Source: Formicarius rufipectus
Taxonomy: Eukaryota; Chordata; Aves; Passeriformes; Formicariidae
Reading direction: 5' to 3'
Assembly: GCA_013399695.1 (NCBI GenBank)
Contig: VXAU01000761.1
Location: 112,359-176,358 of the forward strand
Length of the DNA: 64,000 bases
Shown here: positions 22,101-33,584 of the stretch, in pieces
Numbering within the stretch: position 1 is the stretch's first letter
Layout of the letters: each line of letters starts with the position of its first letter
Made by a program: the position numbers and the translations under genes
Notes under the pieces: model-generated
What the model saw: the letters and a program-made list of their open reading frames with translations, nothing else
What the model was told of the DNA's origin: nothing
The model's database searches: none

Positions 22101-25100
22101 GGTAACTGATCACAAGGAAGGTAATGTTGAAATGCACATATTCCAGAGGAAGAGATTTTCGCAAGAAAATGCAAATCAAAATACTTGAAAATCTTCCATT
22201 ATCAGCAAGAAAAATATTATAAATATATCTATGTAACTGCTAGTACAAAATTTAGCATTAAGTCATGATTTGACAAGTGTCTCTGAAATTATGCAAAATT
22301 TTAACATACTGATAGTTCCAAACATATCTGAAATGCAAGTTCAATATCTGTTTCAGGTGTACAGCCCTTATTTCAAACATGAGTGGCTGATTACTCAGCT
22401 TCATTCACTGCAGACTGGCTGTCAAAGAGATAGATTGTTGAAGTCAGTTCAGAAATATCTTAGTTCTCTCAGCCAGATTAAATGTCAGCTGTTTTCTAAA
22501 GCAATGAAATTAATAAAACTGATTCTGCAGTAGAAGCAAGCAGTGCAGTAAGCTCAGATGTCCTCTCATTAATTAATCAGTCAGTGTCAAAGAGACAAAT
22601 AAAGGCCTGTTACATTGGGTACCTACATACCAGTTGATTGTCCTGGCATAACCTGTACTTACCTGGCTTTGTTGGTTAGTTCTCAAAAGCCCATTAGAAA
22701 ACTGTGAAGGACATGATTATCAACACACTAGTTCTTGGTAAAGCAAGTCATCATTAATTAACAATAAACACTATTTTGTATTGAACTTAATTACATTCAA
22801 CTATTAAATGAAATTAAATTATTAAATGTTGTGTCAGTCTCACATCTGAAGTAATTAGGAATGCTCAATTTATGATGGAATTTTCTTATGCTGTTAGATG
22901 TGTAGTGTGCAAGATTAATGTAATTTTCAGCCTTTGATGGAAACACAATTTTGATGGCACTATTTTGTTTCTTGGATATATCAGTAGGAAAAATAGTTTT
23001 GGAAAAACTTTCATAAGGCAGCACTATTAGAGCCCCTTAAATATATTTGGTTTCCAGATTTCTTGCAAAAACTATGATTGCCTCTGATACTCTAGTATTC
23101 CTATTTTTTCCTTCTAGGGCACTTGTACTGGACACAGATATCTTTGTATAATTCATAACCCAAAACATCCTTATATTTCTTCCACACTTTTTGATTCAGA
23201 TTTTTTCAGCATTTGCAGCTTACAGGTTTTATCTGTTTATTCTGATATTTTCTCTTCCTTTTATGTTATTTTTGTTTTACATTTTTGTTTCTTTTGATTT
23301 GTGGTTGATTTGCTATTTTGTTTCATTCAAATGTCGCTCTGGTAATGCTCTTCCACTGTTTTTTCCTTAATCAAATTGTCATCTGTTCAGACTTCAGTAA
23401 CTTATTTGACATCAGAAATGTGTTGTATTTTTGATAAAACACCTTGTGTACTGAACACAGCCCACATGGCAGTTTAAGAAACAGTGTTTCCCAAAGAGAG
23501 TGTTGAATGTGCACAAATATATCCTGTTTTTCTAAGGGCATTTAGCATGACCCTGGTGATGTAAGAAGCTTGAAAAACAGACATATTTGGTATCAGCTAT
23601 CACCTTGTGAATACCTCCCCTTCAAAAACAGAAGAATTAGTAAACTACATTAATTTTNAGGAAATTGGAGACATTTAGACTTCTTCACTAATTTTCTAGA
23701 TGTTGTATTTCACAGATTTTGGAAGACTTATTCAGAGAATTGTTCAGGTGTTATGTTACCTGATTCTTGCAGTGAATGAACTTTTCATTAGGCACAGGGG
23801 ATATTTTCATTAAATAATATATATATTAAAATATAAAAATCATCCAATACTGACACACTATAAGTTTGACATATATATTTGCTCATACATGTAGTTCATA
23901 GTGAAATAAAGCTCATAATTGCTGGGCCTGATTTTTTACTTTTTTAATTCTTTCTCCCCTTCCCCCTCCTTCTCCTAGTCTATCACTGGTGCTTCACAAA
24001 CCTCATTTTCCCCTTGGTTTTCCATCTTAAAAGTAGTAATGCTTGATTTACTTTATGGTCAATAACACATTCACCTTCTTCCTGTTGCAAAGGTCTTTGT
24101 TCAAATGAAAATTCCTCTAAGCTAATTGAACCACTATGTTAAGAGACTGCTGGTCTTTGCAAATGCTTAATAATAATCTAACATATTCTCATCCTATGTT
24201 GTGTTTCTTGATGCTTGCATTTTATTTCTAAATAATTAGTATTATCATGTTAGAGGTGATTGATTATCTGTCATTTCTTAGTTCTTGTGGGGTCTTTTGT
24301 GGCCTTTGCTTTCTTGAAATTCTTTCTTGTGTTATTTTCTCTCTGGTTTCACAGTGATGCATTTTGTCAAGGTTAGAGTGCAACTTTTGGTTTAGAATGG
24401 GCAATCTTTTGAGCTTACAAAATCATCATTGCTATCTGTAACGTCTTTCTCTCTGTCTTTCTCCCTGTTTTATCTATGATAGATTGATTCATAATTTGAT
24501 GCCAAATTTTAATGTTATAACATAAATGTTACCCTTCCAGTACATTCCAGTTGCTGTCATTGCCTACTGCTGACATATATTGTAGAAAATATTCTTCAGA
24601 GTCCTCTATATTTCTAGTGTTGCAAAATCGTTGGAGATATCACTTTACTTGGATTTTTAATAAAGCTGTTTTCCTGATTTCTCCTCTCTAACTGCTTCAA
24701 ATCAAGGAAAGCACAGCACTTAGCTACTGCAATACAGAAAGCATTTCTATCTAGTTTGTTCTAGAGATATCAAAAAGATACCACAGATCTTTTCAGTGCT
24801 TTTTATTGCTTTCAAATGATTCCCTGATAGTGATAGGCCAAGCAGCTTCCAATGAACACATATGCAACATGCTGCTATCACGTAGGAGGCAATTTTAAGG
24901 AATTCACATTAATACTACTCTCAGATATATGATTTGTTCTTAGATTTGTAATAAATCTTTGTATTGCAATTAGAAACAAAGGAGACTTTTTACCTTTGTT
25001 TATTTTCTGTGAAAACAGGGTGAAAAACATCAATTTAACTCTCCCCTTTAAAAAAATTAAGGTGTTATTTCAAGTTCCTTGTGTTTTTGTGGGTTTTGTG

Positions 25101-26097
25101 TTGTTTTTCTTTTTTTTTTTTCTAATTTATTTAAGAAAAAAAAGCTTAAATTTGAGATAAAGATACAAATTCCTCTCAGAACTCCAAGTGTTGAAGATAA
25201 AAAACTCAGACTGAGTGGGAAAAAAGAAGACAGACTCTCAAGAGATATACCTTATGGACAGAGAATACAAGACAGTGATATATCTAGTCAATTCAGTTTG
25301 CTTTATTTTTGCTCTTCTATTTCTTATTTTTCACTGCAGATATCGAATGTATTTGAACTCTCAATTATTTATTTTTTGAAGTATATCAGTCTTGTCTTTC
25401 TGAAATTTCTTCATTCTATTTTTTTCTTTTTTTCTTCTGTTTTTCTTTTTTATTTAATATGAAGAGTAAAGAAGCGTTAAAAGTATGGTGACTGCTAGAA
25501 GTAGAACTTGGTAATTCTGTAAATGGGAGGTATTATTTAATTCATTAGAACATGAGAATTGGAGGGCTCATCTCACATTCATCAAACAGTTTTGAAACTC
25601 TACCCCATTAAAATTGACAGTTTGAACAATCTGTTTTATTACTACCAAGTAGAAAGGAATTTGTGTTCATATTAAAATAAATTATAATTATGCTTATTTT
25701 AACAAATAAACCAAATTTTAACTTAATCAAAAGAGTAATTTTGTTGTATCAGGGATAAAAAAAAAAAAAAAAAAGGACTGACTCTTTGGGGGTGAACTAG
25801 AACCTGTCTAATTTGTTTAGTTTTTTGAATCAGACTGCTGTGTCTGCCCCCCCTCTCTCACCTATTTATTATACAAGTTAAGAAATAAGATGCATATGCT
25901 CTTTATGAGCTTTAGCAGAGACCACATAAGTAGAGGAAATTCTGTCCTTCACTGAAATTTGTTCTTATCTTCAGATACTACTAAACTCTCCACTCAGAAA
26001 TATTTGTTATCTCTGAGTTAAACATGCAAAGAATAAATATTTGACATGGGAAAACTTCAGATTCCACTGAAGAGAAAGCAGCTGTCTTTTTTTTTTT

Positions 26098-26201
26098 NNN
26101 NNNNNNNNNNNNNNNNNNNNNNNNNNNNNNNNNNNNNNNNNNNNNNNNNNNNNNNNNNNNNNNNNNNNNNNNNNNNNNNNNNNNNNNNNNNNNNNNNNNN
26201 N
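26098..26201. other. Assembly gap, 104 N
   Basis: The gap begins directly after a run of T, so the missing sequence probably includes a homopolymer that was hard to read. Confidence 1.
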
Positions 26202-26242
26202 AGGGGATGATCTTCCTTTTTGTTTCTTTTTTTGTTTTTCAG

Positions 26243-26314
26243 AGAGTGTACTCACAATCATCAGGTATAGTCAGAGAAGATATTCTTAGAATGTCAAATG
26301 TGTTCTTTCAGCAA
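26243..26314 (+). CDS. Weak exon-like segment, 72 bp
   Basis: A long pyrimidine tract ending TTTTTGTTTTTCAG precedes 26243. A stop-free 24-codon segment follows, beginning RVYSQSSG and including IVREDILRM. It ends at CAA|GTAGTT, a weak donor. Length is a multiple of three. Nothing flanking supports a gene, the donor is poor, and T-rich tracts before AG are common in such AT-rich DNA, so a chance match is more likely. Confidence 0.12.
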
Positions 26315-26869
26315 GTAGTTTTATCCTTAAACTGTCTCCCAGTAATCACATATTGTTCAATCAAAAAAAAAAAAAAAGAATGCAACCCTGCACAAGTTCA
26401 CCTTCTGAAAACGTGGACATATTGCTTCCCTTTACTCTAGCTTCATAAACCATTGGTATACTGCCTAAAGGTTTGATATTTCAACAGAGAGTGAAATGAA
26501 TGAAGAACTGGAGTTTCCATTTATTTTAATCCTTTTCAAACTCCATTTCTTGCAATCACAGTCAGTATGTAACGTCATAAAAATCCAGGAAGGTTCAGAG
26601 ATGGTCACTCCTATGCTTCAGCCCACAACACACTTCCATAAACATCCTACAAAAATCCCTATTGTTATGTAAACCAGGAAAATTTAGAAATCTCAATTAA
26701 ATTTGAGGGGAAGTGGGGCTGGAGAGGGGATGGGGAAGAGAACGAGTATTGCTGTTGTCTATTGGTTTGGCACTTCATCAGAAAAAGTATCCATTCTAAG
26801 AATGATAGACCATACCATATGCTGTGGAAGATAAGTCAGACATTTCTAAAAAATCTGTGACATGCAAAC
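26315..26869. other. Spacer, nothing recognised
   Basis: Contains poly-A at 26362-26376 and a G-rich patch near 26705-26745. No gene or repeat family recognised. Confidence 0.45.
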
Positions 26870-27590
26870 AACACATTGCCTAATACAGCCCAGGATACCA
26901 TTTGCATGCTTTGCAGCAGTGGCACATTGCTGGATCCTGTTCAACTTGGGGTTTACTAGAACCCACAGGGCTTTTCCATCAAGCTACTTTCCAGCTGGGA
27001 AACACCCAGTATGCATTGGAGTATGGTATTATTGTTTTCCAGGTGCAGGACTTTGCATTTCTTCTTGGAGACTTTCATCAGACTCCATTTAGCTCATTTC
27101 TCCAGTCTTTTGATGTTGCTCTTGGTTGCAGCACAGCCTTCTAGAGTTTCTACGTCATCAACAGACTTGCTAGAAGTGCACTCTGCACCATCATCGGGCT
27201 CATTAATGAACATACTCTTGGGCACATGGTGTGACTCTTAGGAATAGCCCTATGCAGGGCTAGGTATTGGATTTGATGATCCTTGCAGGTCCCTTCCAAC
27301 TCAGTTTATTCTGTGATTCTGTGAAGCTAAATAGGACTGGGCCCATTATTGACCCACAGGGTACACTGCTAGTTACTGGCCTCTGACTGGACTTTGTGAT
27401 CTCTGAGCCCCACCATTCAGTCAGTTTTCAATCCAGCTCTCTGTCTGCCCATCTAGCCCACATATCAGCTTGTTTATTGAGGATCTTATGAGGCAGAGGG
27501 TCAAAGTCTTTTAGTTTTTTAAGTTGGCCAAGCATGTGAATCCATGCTGGCTACTCCCGATGATTTTCTCATCAGGTTTTTCAAGATTAG
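26870..27590 (-). mobile_element. CR1 LINE fragment, reverse-transcriptase region, split by another CR1
   Basis: The reverse complement reads as the CR1 ORF2 reverse-transcriptase region. Landmarks on the + strand are ACTTTGCATTTCTTCTTGGA, TCATCAACAGACTTGCTAGA, GACTGGGCCCATTATTGACC, CAGTTTTCAATCCAGCTCTC and GTGAATCCATGCTGGCTACT, in the expected antisense order. The match is interrupted at about 27216 and resumes at about 27324, where a 3' CR1 piece in the opposite orientation sits. Frames are broken throughout and there is no 3' end. The + strand open frames in this interval are antisense shadows. Confidence 0.8.
27216..27323 (+). mobile_element. CR1 LINE 3' end inserted inside the - strand CR1
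   Basis: CCCTATGCAGGGCTAGGTAT, GATTTGATGATCCTTGCAGG, TCCCTTCCAACTCAG and the tail ATTCTGTGATTCTGTG are a CR1 3' terminus on the + strand, about 105 bases long. The surrounding - strand CR1 is interrupted precisely here, so this insertion is the younger event. Confidence 0.85.
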
Positions 27591-28784
27591 ACACTGCACC
27601 AGTTTCATGGCTTTTGCTTTCTCAGTGTTTTCTGAGGATGCCCATGGCTTAAGGACTCCATGCCCTACATGCCATTGGTTTGTCCTCTCTGGTATCTCTT
27701 CAGAAGTGGAAAAAAGAGAGGTGATTCAGGGTGACCTCAGAAACATGGTGATCCTCTCCACTGCACGCACTGTAGAGTACTCCAGACTTCAGAATTGTTG
27801 TGTTAGGGAGACTAGGGCATTCTTCCTTGCTTATTTATTTAGCATGCATGTAAAAACTCAACTTTTTTAATCCATCTTTTTGTCAACTTCCCAAATGTTT
27901 TCTGAGTTTGAATAAAAAGGCTATTCACACACCAGCGATACCGTCATGAGGAAATTCTGTTGCTACAACTAAATAACAGAATATATTGCCTGGCCATTGT
28001 GTAACACGGTGTTTGGAGTTCCAGCTGCATAAAGAGCCAATACAGCATAAAAATTACTCACAAATAGAAATATTTGGCATAGTAGTTGTAATTAAAAAGC
28101 ATTTTCCTGAAGTTATTTATTCAATGAGTATTAATTCAAATTATGTTTTGAACTAATTTGTTTCCTTTTAGAGGCAAAACCAAAACATTGATTACTTATG
28201 TTCAATTTTTCCCCTTACATTAAAAAATGCCTCCATATTCTGTGACATTAATTCATTGAAAAAGGTATATTTTAAAAAAAAAAATATATTGGGGTATATT
28301 TCCAAATTTTCTTAGTAAAAATGTGCAGTGATTTTTTTGAGATGTTGCTGTAAAAATAATAGATATTGTACTGGTCAATTGCTGAAGGCATAAGTCATGC
28401 TCAGTAGCTTAAGTGATGTGTTCATTTACTTAGAGTTGTGTATTGTTTGTGGTTTTGGTTACATAATGATTATGGAGAAATGATGATAACCTTTAGCACT
28501 CTAGCTAATGGTAATCAGCCTGTAAAATCTCACTGTTCCCTGTCAGAACAACTTGTCTTGAAAGATTAGTGCCTTACCCAGGGAGGCAGCAAAATTCCCT
28601 AAGAAGTGAGTCTGGTTGGTAAATTGGATCTCTTTTCCTCCTCAGAGGAGCGTGTCCTATGACAATAACACATCTTTTTTTTTCACTATGGAAGCAGTTT
28701 CCATTTAGGTCAAACCTCAGCGACACTTCTGACCTAGATGAACCATCATCCTTGCCATTGTTTCAGTTTCACTTGCAAAGCCTC
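27591..28784. other. Spacer, nothing recognised
   Basis: AT-rich. The 108-codon frame at 27544-27870 begins inside the CR1 and has no support. Poly-A followed by ATATATTGGGGTATAT lies near 28273-28302. Confidence 0.45.
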
Positions 28785-29420
28785 ATGCCTGCTATGCCAC
28801 GGCACCTGGGAAGGTGAGGTGGTCACAGAGCAGATGTGCCTGCTGTGCTAGGCAGAAACTTGTCACCATTGTGCCCTATCCCTTAAGTCAACACATTCTG
28901 CTGGGTGGGCAGGGGTTAGGGAACTGTCCATATAACATACGCTGTCTGCCTGTCTCAGGGAAGTCAGGGTGTAATTCCTGTAGTCTCTATGTCTCTTTTT
29001 CTCTCTCGGATACTCCTCAGACTTCACACCTCCACTCTGTTACTGAGTGGAGGATTTCTTCTTCCTGGGCACAGCACCCACAGGGGTGCTCACTATTGCC
29101 ATCTGGTACTGGTATACAGGCCAGGCACATCCTGCAGTGCCCTGAACCTGGGGAGTAGCATGTTCTCATCAGAACTCTGGCTGGGAATCTGTATCAAGTC
29201 ATGGCAGGTACAGAGTTTACACAGGATATGGTCTTCTGCCAGGTGGATGCCATTGCTCTCTGATCGAGTTGGCTGAGTTTCAGTGCCCTTCTTGCGTGTT
29301 CTACCACACAAACTGCTGCTCAAACTACCTTTCCATGTCCTTGCTGATGTGTCATTAAAAAAATTAGTCATTTTCTCATAGGTTGAAGCTGTTATTGAAG
29401 GAGTTTCTAACATCATCTCT
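28785..29420 (-). mobile_element. Retroelement-like GC-richer tract, possibly a CR1 5' region
   Basis: A GC-richer island in AT-rich DNA. On the - strand a 121-codon frame (29458 down to 29093) carries a Cys-x2-Cys-x-Cys-His cluster (CKLCTCHDLIQ) after a charged segment, which is reminiscent of the cysteine-rich ORF1 of CR1. The first part overlaps AT-rich sequence and may not belong. The rest (28790-29090) is open only in pieces. I cannot match it end to end to a known element, and an ERV leader is an alternative. Confidence 0.3.
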
Positions 29421-30924
29421 ATGTGGTGCTGGCTATTTCCCCTTCCTCCTCTTCTCAACTATATCATACACTAGAGACTTTCAAGAAATATAGAGGAAGA
29501 GAGTGGCATTGTAAGAATGAAATAATATAGACAAGCTGTTCTTCAAGATTTTTCTGAAGTTCTGCAGTTTAAAGCTGTACACCTTTAAGAAACTGAGGCA
29601 ACATTCATTTTCTTCTTCCATCTTTCCCGACAGAAAAATATTTTGGAGCAAAAAATTTTCATTTCCACATTTGGAATAGGGAGGAAGGTTTTTAATTTTC
29701 TTAGACACCTTTGAACCTTTAGTGCAGAATACTTGCCTCCTGCATACAAATGAATATTGCTAATCAGAAAGAGGCTTTTAATACAGCAAATAACTCCAGT
29801 GGGATTGCTGGAGTATTTCCTCCTAAGAAGACAAAACAGTCCATTTTTTTTTTCATATTCATTAGCAAGTGGTTAGACCTTGTTTCAGTACACACAACAT
29901 GGAGATTACTGTTTAAGATTAGCTGAAGATAACCAAAAACATACTAACATCCACCTTCTCCTTTTTTTTCTTTTTTTTTTTTTTTTTAATAATCCACAGA
30001 TGTCATATGAACAGTGAAATATTTAGTCTCGTGATTGTACATAGTATGTGAGGGCAGAATTGGGACTCAAGCAAGTGAATCAGAAGAACTAAAATTGCAT
30101 TAAGGTCATATTTATTACACAAAGTTGATAATAAATATTTGAATTCAAACCAAGGTTGTGCAATTCACCAGACTTTGTGGCTTGAAATCCTGTTGTATAC
30201 TCAAAATACCATCACACTTGAATGGGTGAGATACCTTTAAATTAAAACAGTGCTTTTTACTGAAAATTTAGTAGAATATTAGTTCATTTGCATTCTTCTT
30301 GCGTTTTTCGCCCATTTTTTTAATGTTACAATTATAACCTTTGTAGATAACTTGCAGGCTGTTTAGATATATAATCTTTAATATTTTATTTTTTTCTATG
30401 TAACTGCATTAGATAGCAAGCTTTCAAAGAGAGCAACTATGCAATTAAGTTGCAGCACAAAATAAAAATATTATTAGTTATTATCCATAGTGAGACGCTG
30501 ACGGATGTTTATTCTGCATTAGTTAAGCTAAACAGTAACCTAATGCTCATAATCATTTCCCTGTTGTTCACACTATTTCTAACACTCTGAATGAATTAAT
30601 ATTGAGATGCAGGTGGTGTCAAAAAATGAAGTAAATTACACTGAAAATCAGAAAAACAGAAGAATAAAGGTTTTTAAACTGAAGGAGATTTGTTTTTAAA
30701 ACAGTTATATATGAATGGAACTTTAATGCAATACCTTCCTATCAAGATAGACTACTTTCTCAATGAAGATAATAGGCAAATTTTCATAATCCTAAAATAT
30801 TCCATTCTGTCTTAAATAATATTTTCAAAAGACAGGTGCCTTGGAAGAACTTCTCTAAATAACTTTTATAGAAGAACCAAAGTTGCCACAAAACTACAGA
30901 CATTGGTGCGATTCAAAATTTATC
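29421..30924. other. Spacer, nothing recognised
   Basis: AT-rich. Homopolymer T runs lie at 29844-29853 and 29960-29988. No gene, exon or transposon recognised. Confidence 0.5.
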
Positions 30925-31046
30925 ATAAAATATACTGAGTTGGAAGGGACCCAAAAAGATCATCGAGTCCAACTCCTGGCCCTGCACAGGACCACTCCAA
31001 TAATAACACTTAATTCTTGAGAGCATTGTCCAAACACTAGAACTAT
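30925..31046 (-). mobile_element. CR1 LINE 3' end fragment
   Basis: GAGTTGGAAGGGACCC, GATCATCGAGTCCAACTCCT, GGCCCTGCACAGGACCACTC and GAGAGCATTGTCCAAACACT are the antisense of the same CR1 subfamily tail seen at 10092. About 120 bases remain. Confidence 0.85.
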
Positions 31047-33094
31047 TGTATTACATATTTGCCTCATCCAGGAGACTATATGATTCATTTACTTAGGCAT
31101 AAGCATATGCATAGACATCTAGTACAATTTCAAACAACCTTGATTCCTCAAACATTTATTCATCCAAGCCAGTCAGGACATGGAGGAATCCCACACCTGT
31201 AGGAGGCCAGACCTCAAGGCAAATATAATGACATCAAATCTGTGTGTGGCCTCCACATTCAAGGCATATCAAGAAGGGATGCCAGAATTAATGCATATCC
31301 TTCTGATAGGATAGCTTTCAGCACCACTGTAATGATTATTCTCAACATGTAGCAGCAGATTTCTTCAAAGAAAAAATGGACTATTTTTTTCTTCACTGTG
31401 GAACACAGACTACCAATTTAAAAGAGCTGCAATTTTTTTTCCATTTTTTTTTTTTCTCTCTGTCAGCTACCATTTACTCTTTCAATTCTCAGCATGCATG
31501 CCCTTTACTTTTTCTAGTTGTGTGTGAGGACAAAACTAAGTTTTCCAGAAAGCAGGCATGATTTTGATTCCTATAGTTTTTTTTCTCCACCCTGCATTTT
31601 TCTTCCTGAATCTACTGGAAAGTGTGTACTGTTTTTGCCCTTTCTGCTACAACACAGTGCAAGGTCAGAGCCCAAGTGAATAAAATTTTACAATACCTGA
31701 AATGTCACCATGTGTAATCTACAAGACCTTTATTGTTTCCTTTCATCTGCTTTTGCAGGTATGTCGCTTTATGCAGGAAAGAAAGCTTACTAATAAGGAT
31801 ATACAAGGAAGTAAATGAGACAAGAAAATAAATGAGTATTTACCAGTGAGGGAGGGGAACAGTACAGTCCTTACTAATCGGTTATGACTGAAATTTAATA
31901 AGCCATTCAAACGACTGCATGCCTTGGATTTGCCTTGTCTGCTGAGCTCTGGAAGTTGAGTGGCTCTTCAGTTCCCAGGATGGACTAATGCTTAAATTGC
32001 ATCAATATTTATAAACTTTTTTATTGGAATATAGGTGCAACATGGCAAATGAGCTATTACAAAGTACACTGATTGCATGGATTGATTATAGTTCTTTTAG
32101 CTTTTAAAGAACATCATGGAAATGATCAGCTAGTCCTTTCAATAGCTGAACTGAAATAAATATGTCTGTGCCTTAAAGCCTCTTAATGCTATACAATAGA
32201 TTTCTTACTCCCCTATTTAGTCTGAAATTGGTAAGAATATGAATGATAGCACCTAGAAACAGGAGAATATATATTTCATTTTCTCTAGCTTCATAAGCAG
32301 GAAGGTCTTTCAGAGAATGCAGCTTTACAATATGCACAAAACACATTGTCTCACTGCCTACTATGAGTTTATAGAATCTCAAATTAGTCACCCTTACTGG
32401 GAGAAAGGGTTTCTAATTTAGAGAAATTTAGAGATGTATGTCATTTGTCTAGCTAACATTTCTACAAATGTCAGACTGGAACTGATGTTCTTAAATCTAT
32501 TCATCAAGTCATGACACATATCATAAAGGTGGCAATATATATTACTGCTGTGAAAAAAAAAACCAGCACAGCTAATTAAGAGCAGATCAAAAGTCTTCTC
32601 TCTAAATGTTCTTTTGTAAATTACTGTGGATGTTAAGATGTAAAAAAAAAAGTCAGTGCTTCCCCTGTGTTGTAGAGAGCAGAATTGTTACCACCATAAT
32701 TAGACATGAAATACTGAGTTTATTTATTGCAGAAGTAATGTTCTTCTTTTTGTTTCACATTACTGACTCATAGTTTGTTTCAAATGTATGGTAAGGTCAA
32801 AATTAATGTTTGCTTTTAAAGAAATAAAATATATATTGTCTAATCAGTCTGCATTTTTAGTTTGTACCTCAGGCTTTGATATAACCATTGCATTTCTCTG
32901 TATTCTCAGATTGAAATTACCTGAATGTCAATTCACTTATAATAGACAGTGAGGTAATGAGTTTTGTATATATTGAAAAGTAAAATGTAACCTGAAATTA
33001 TCTAAATTTAAATTTGTTGAATTTTGTAGGAATTTGTCAAAATCATGTTGTAGTCTTAAACTGTCTTTGAAAATGACTGCCATGTCTTCTACGA
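31047..33094. other. Spacer, nothing recognised
   Basis: AT-rich with T-rich tracts at 31430-31456. A slightly GC-richer patch at 31160-31290 could be an old repeat that I cannot identify. No convincing open frame. Confidence 0.45.
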
Positions 33095-33584
33095 TGAGAT
33101 CAATTCATGGAGGACATTAAAGTGCTGGAGAAGGTTTAGAGCTGAGCAACGAAGGTGATGAAGAGTCTGAAGTGCATGTCCTATAAGGAGTATCTGACTG
33201 AGGTGGAGTTGTTCAGACTGAAGAAAAGGAGGCTCAGGGGTGATCTTATCACTCCCTACAATTGCCTGAAAGGAGGTTGCAGCCAACTGGTGGTCAGCCT
33301 CTTCTCCCAGGGAACAAGTGACAGGACAAGAAGACATAACCTTAAGCTGCACCAGGGAAGGTTTAGGTTGGAGACTAGAAGAAATTCTTCACAGAAAAGG
33401 TGATTAGATACTGGAATGAGCTGCACAGGGAGGTGGTGGAGTCACCATCCCTGGGGGTGTTTAAGAAAAGACTGGATGTGGCACACAGTGCCCTGGTCTA
33501 GTCGACATGGTGGTGTTGGGTCATAGGTTGGCCTCCATGATCTCAGAGGTCTTTTCCAACCTAATTGATTCTGTGATTCTGTAA
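33095..33584 (+). mobile_element. CR1 LINE 3' fragment, about 490 bp
   Basis: Clear CR1 landmarks in order: GAGTTGTTCAGACTGAAGAA, AAGGAGGCTCAGGGGTGATC, AACCTTAAGCTGCACCAGGG, GAAGGTTTAGGTTGGAGACT, GAGGTGGTGGAGTCACCATC, CTGGGGGTGTTTAAGAAAAG, and the tail TTGATTCTGTGATTCTGTAA at 33565-33584. 5'-truncated. It belongs to a different CR1 subfamily from the 2350 copy, judged by its tail (CCATGATCTCAGAGGTCTTT). The short frames on both strands are remnants or shadows of it. Confidence 0.92.

Larger units (their letters stand above)
16756..26097. other. 9 kb AT-rich stretch with no recognisable gene or transposon
   Basis: This is the longest quiet interval. I recognise no CR1 or LTR copy and no exon. 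It includes a purine-rich run (17930-18290) and an unexplained - strand open frame (18815-19159). A (TA)-rich patch lies at 23815-23835, a T-rich/A-rich switch at 25085-25145, and poly-A at 25757-25774. A single N lies at 23658. It could be ordinary intron or intergenic DNA; short conserved non-coding elements cannot be excluded by eye. Confidence 0.5.

Noticed and set aside
25079..25462. 127-codon frame rich in Phe and Lys
   Set aside because: Its start and end are translated T-rich and A-rich low-complexity DNA, and no domain is visible.
26862..27241. Three overlapping + strand frames of 76-80 codons
   Set aside because: All are antisense to the CR1 reverse-transcriptase remnant.
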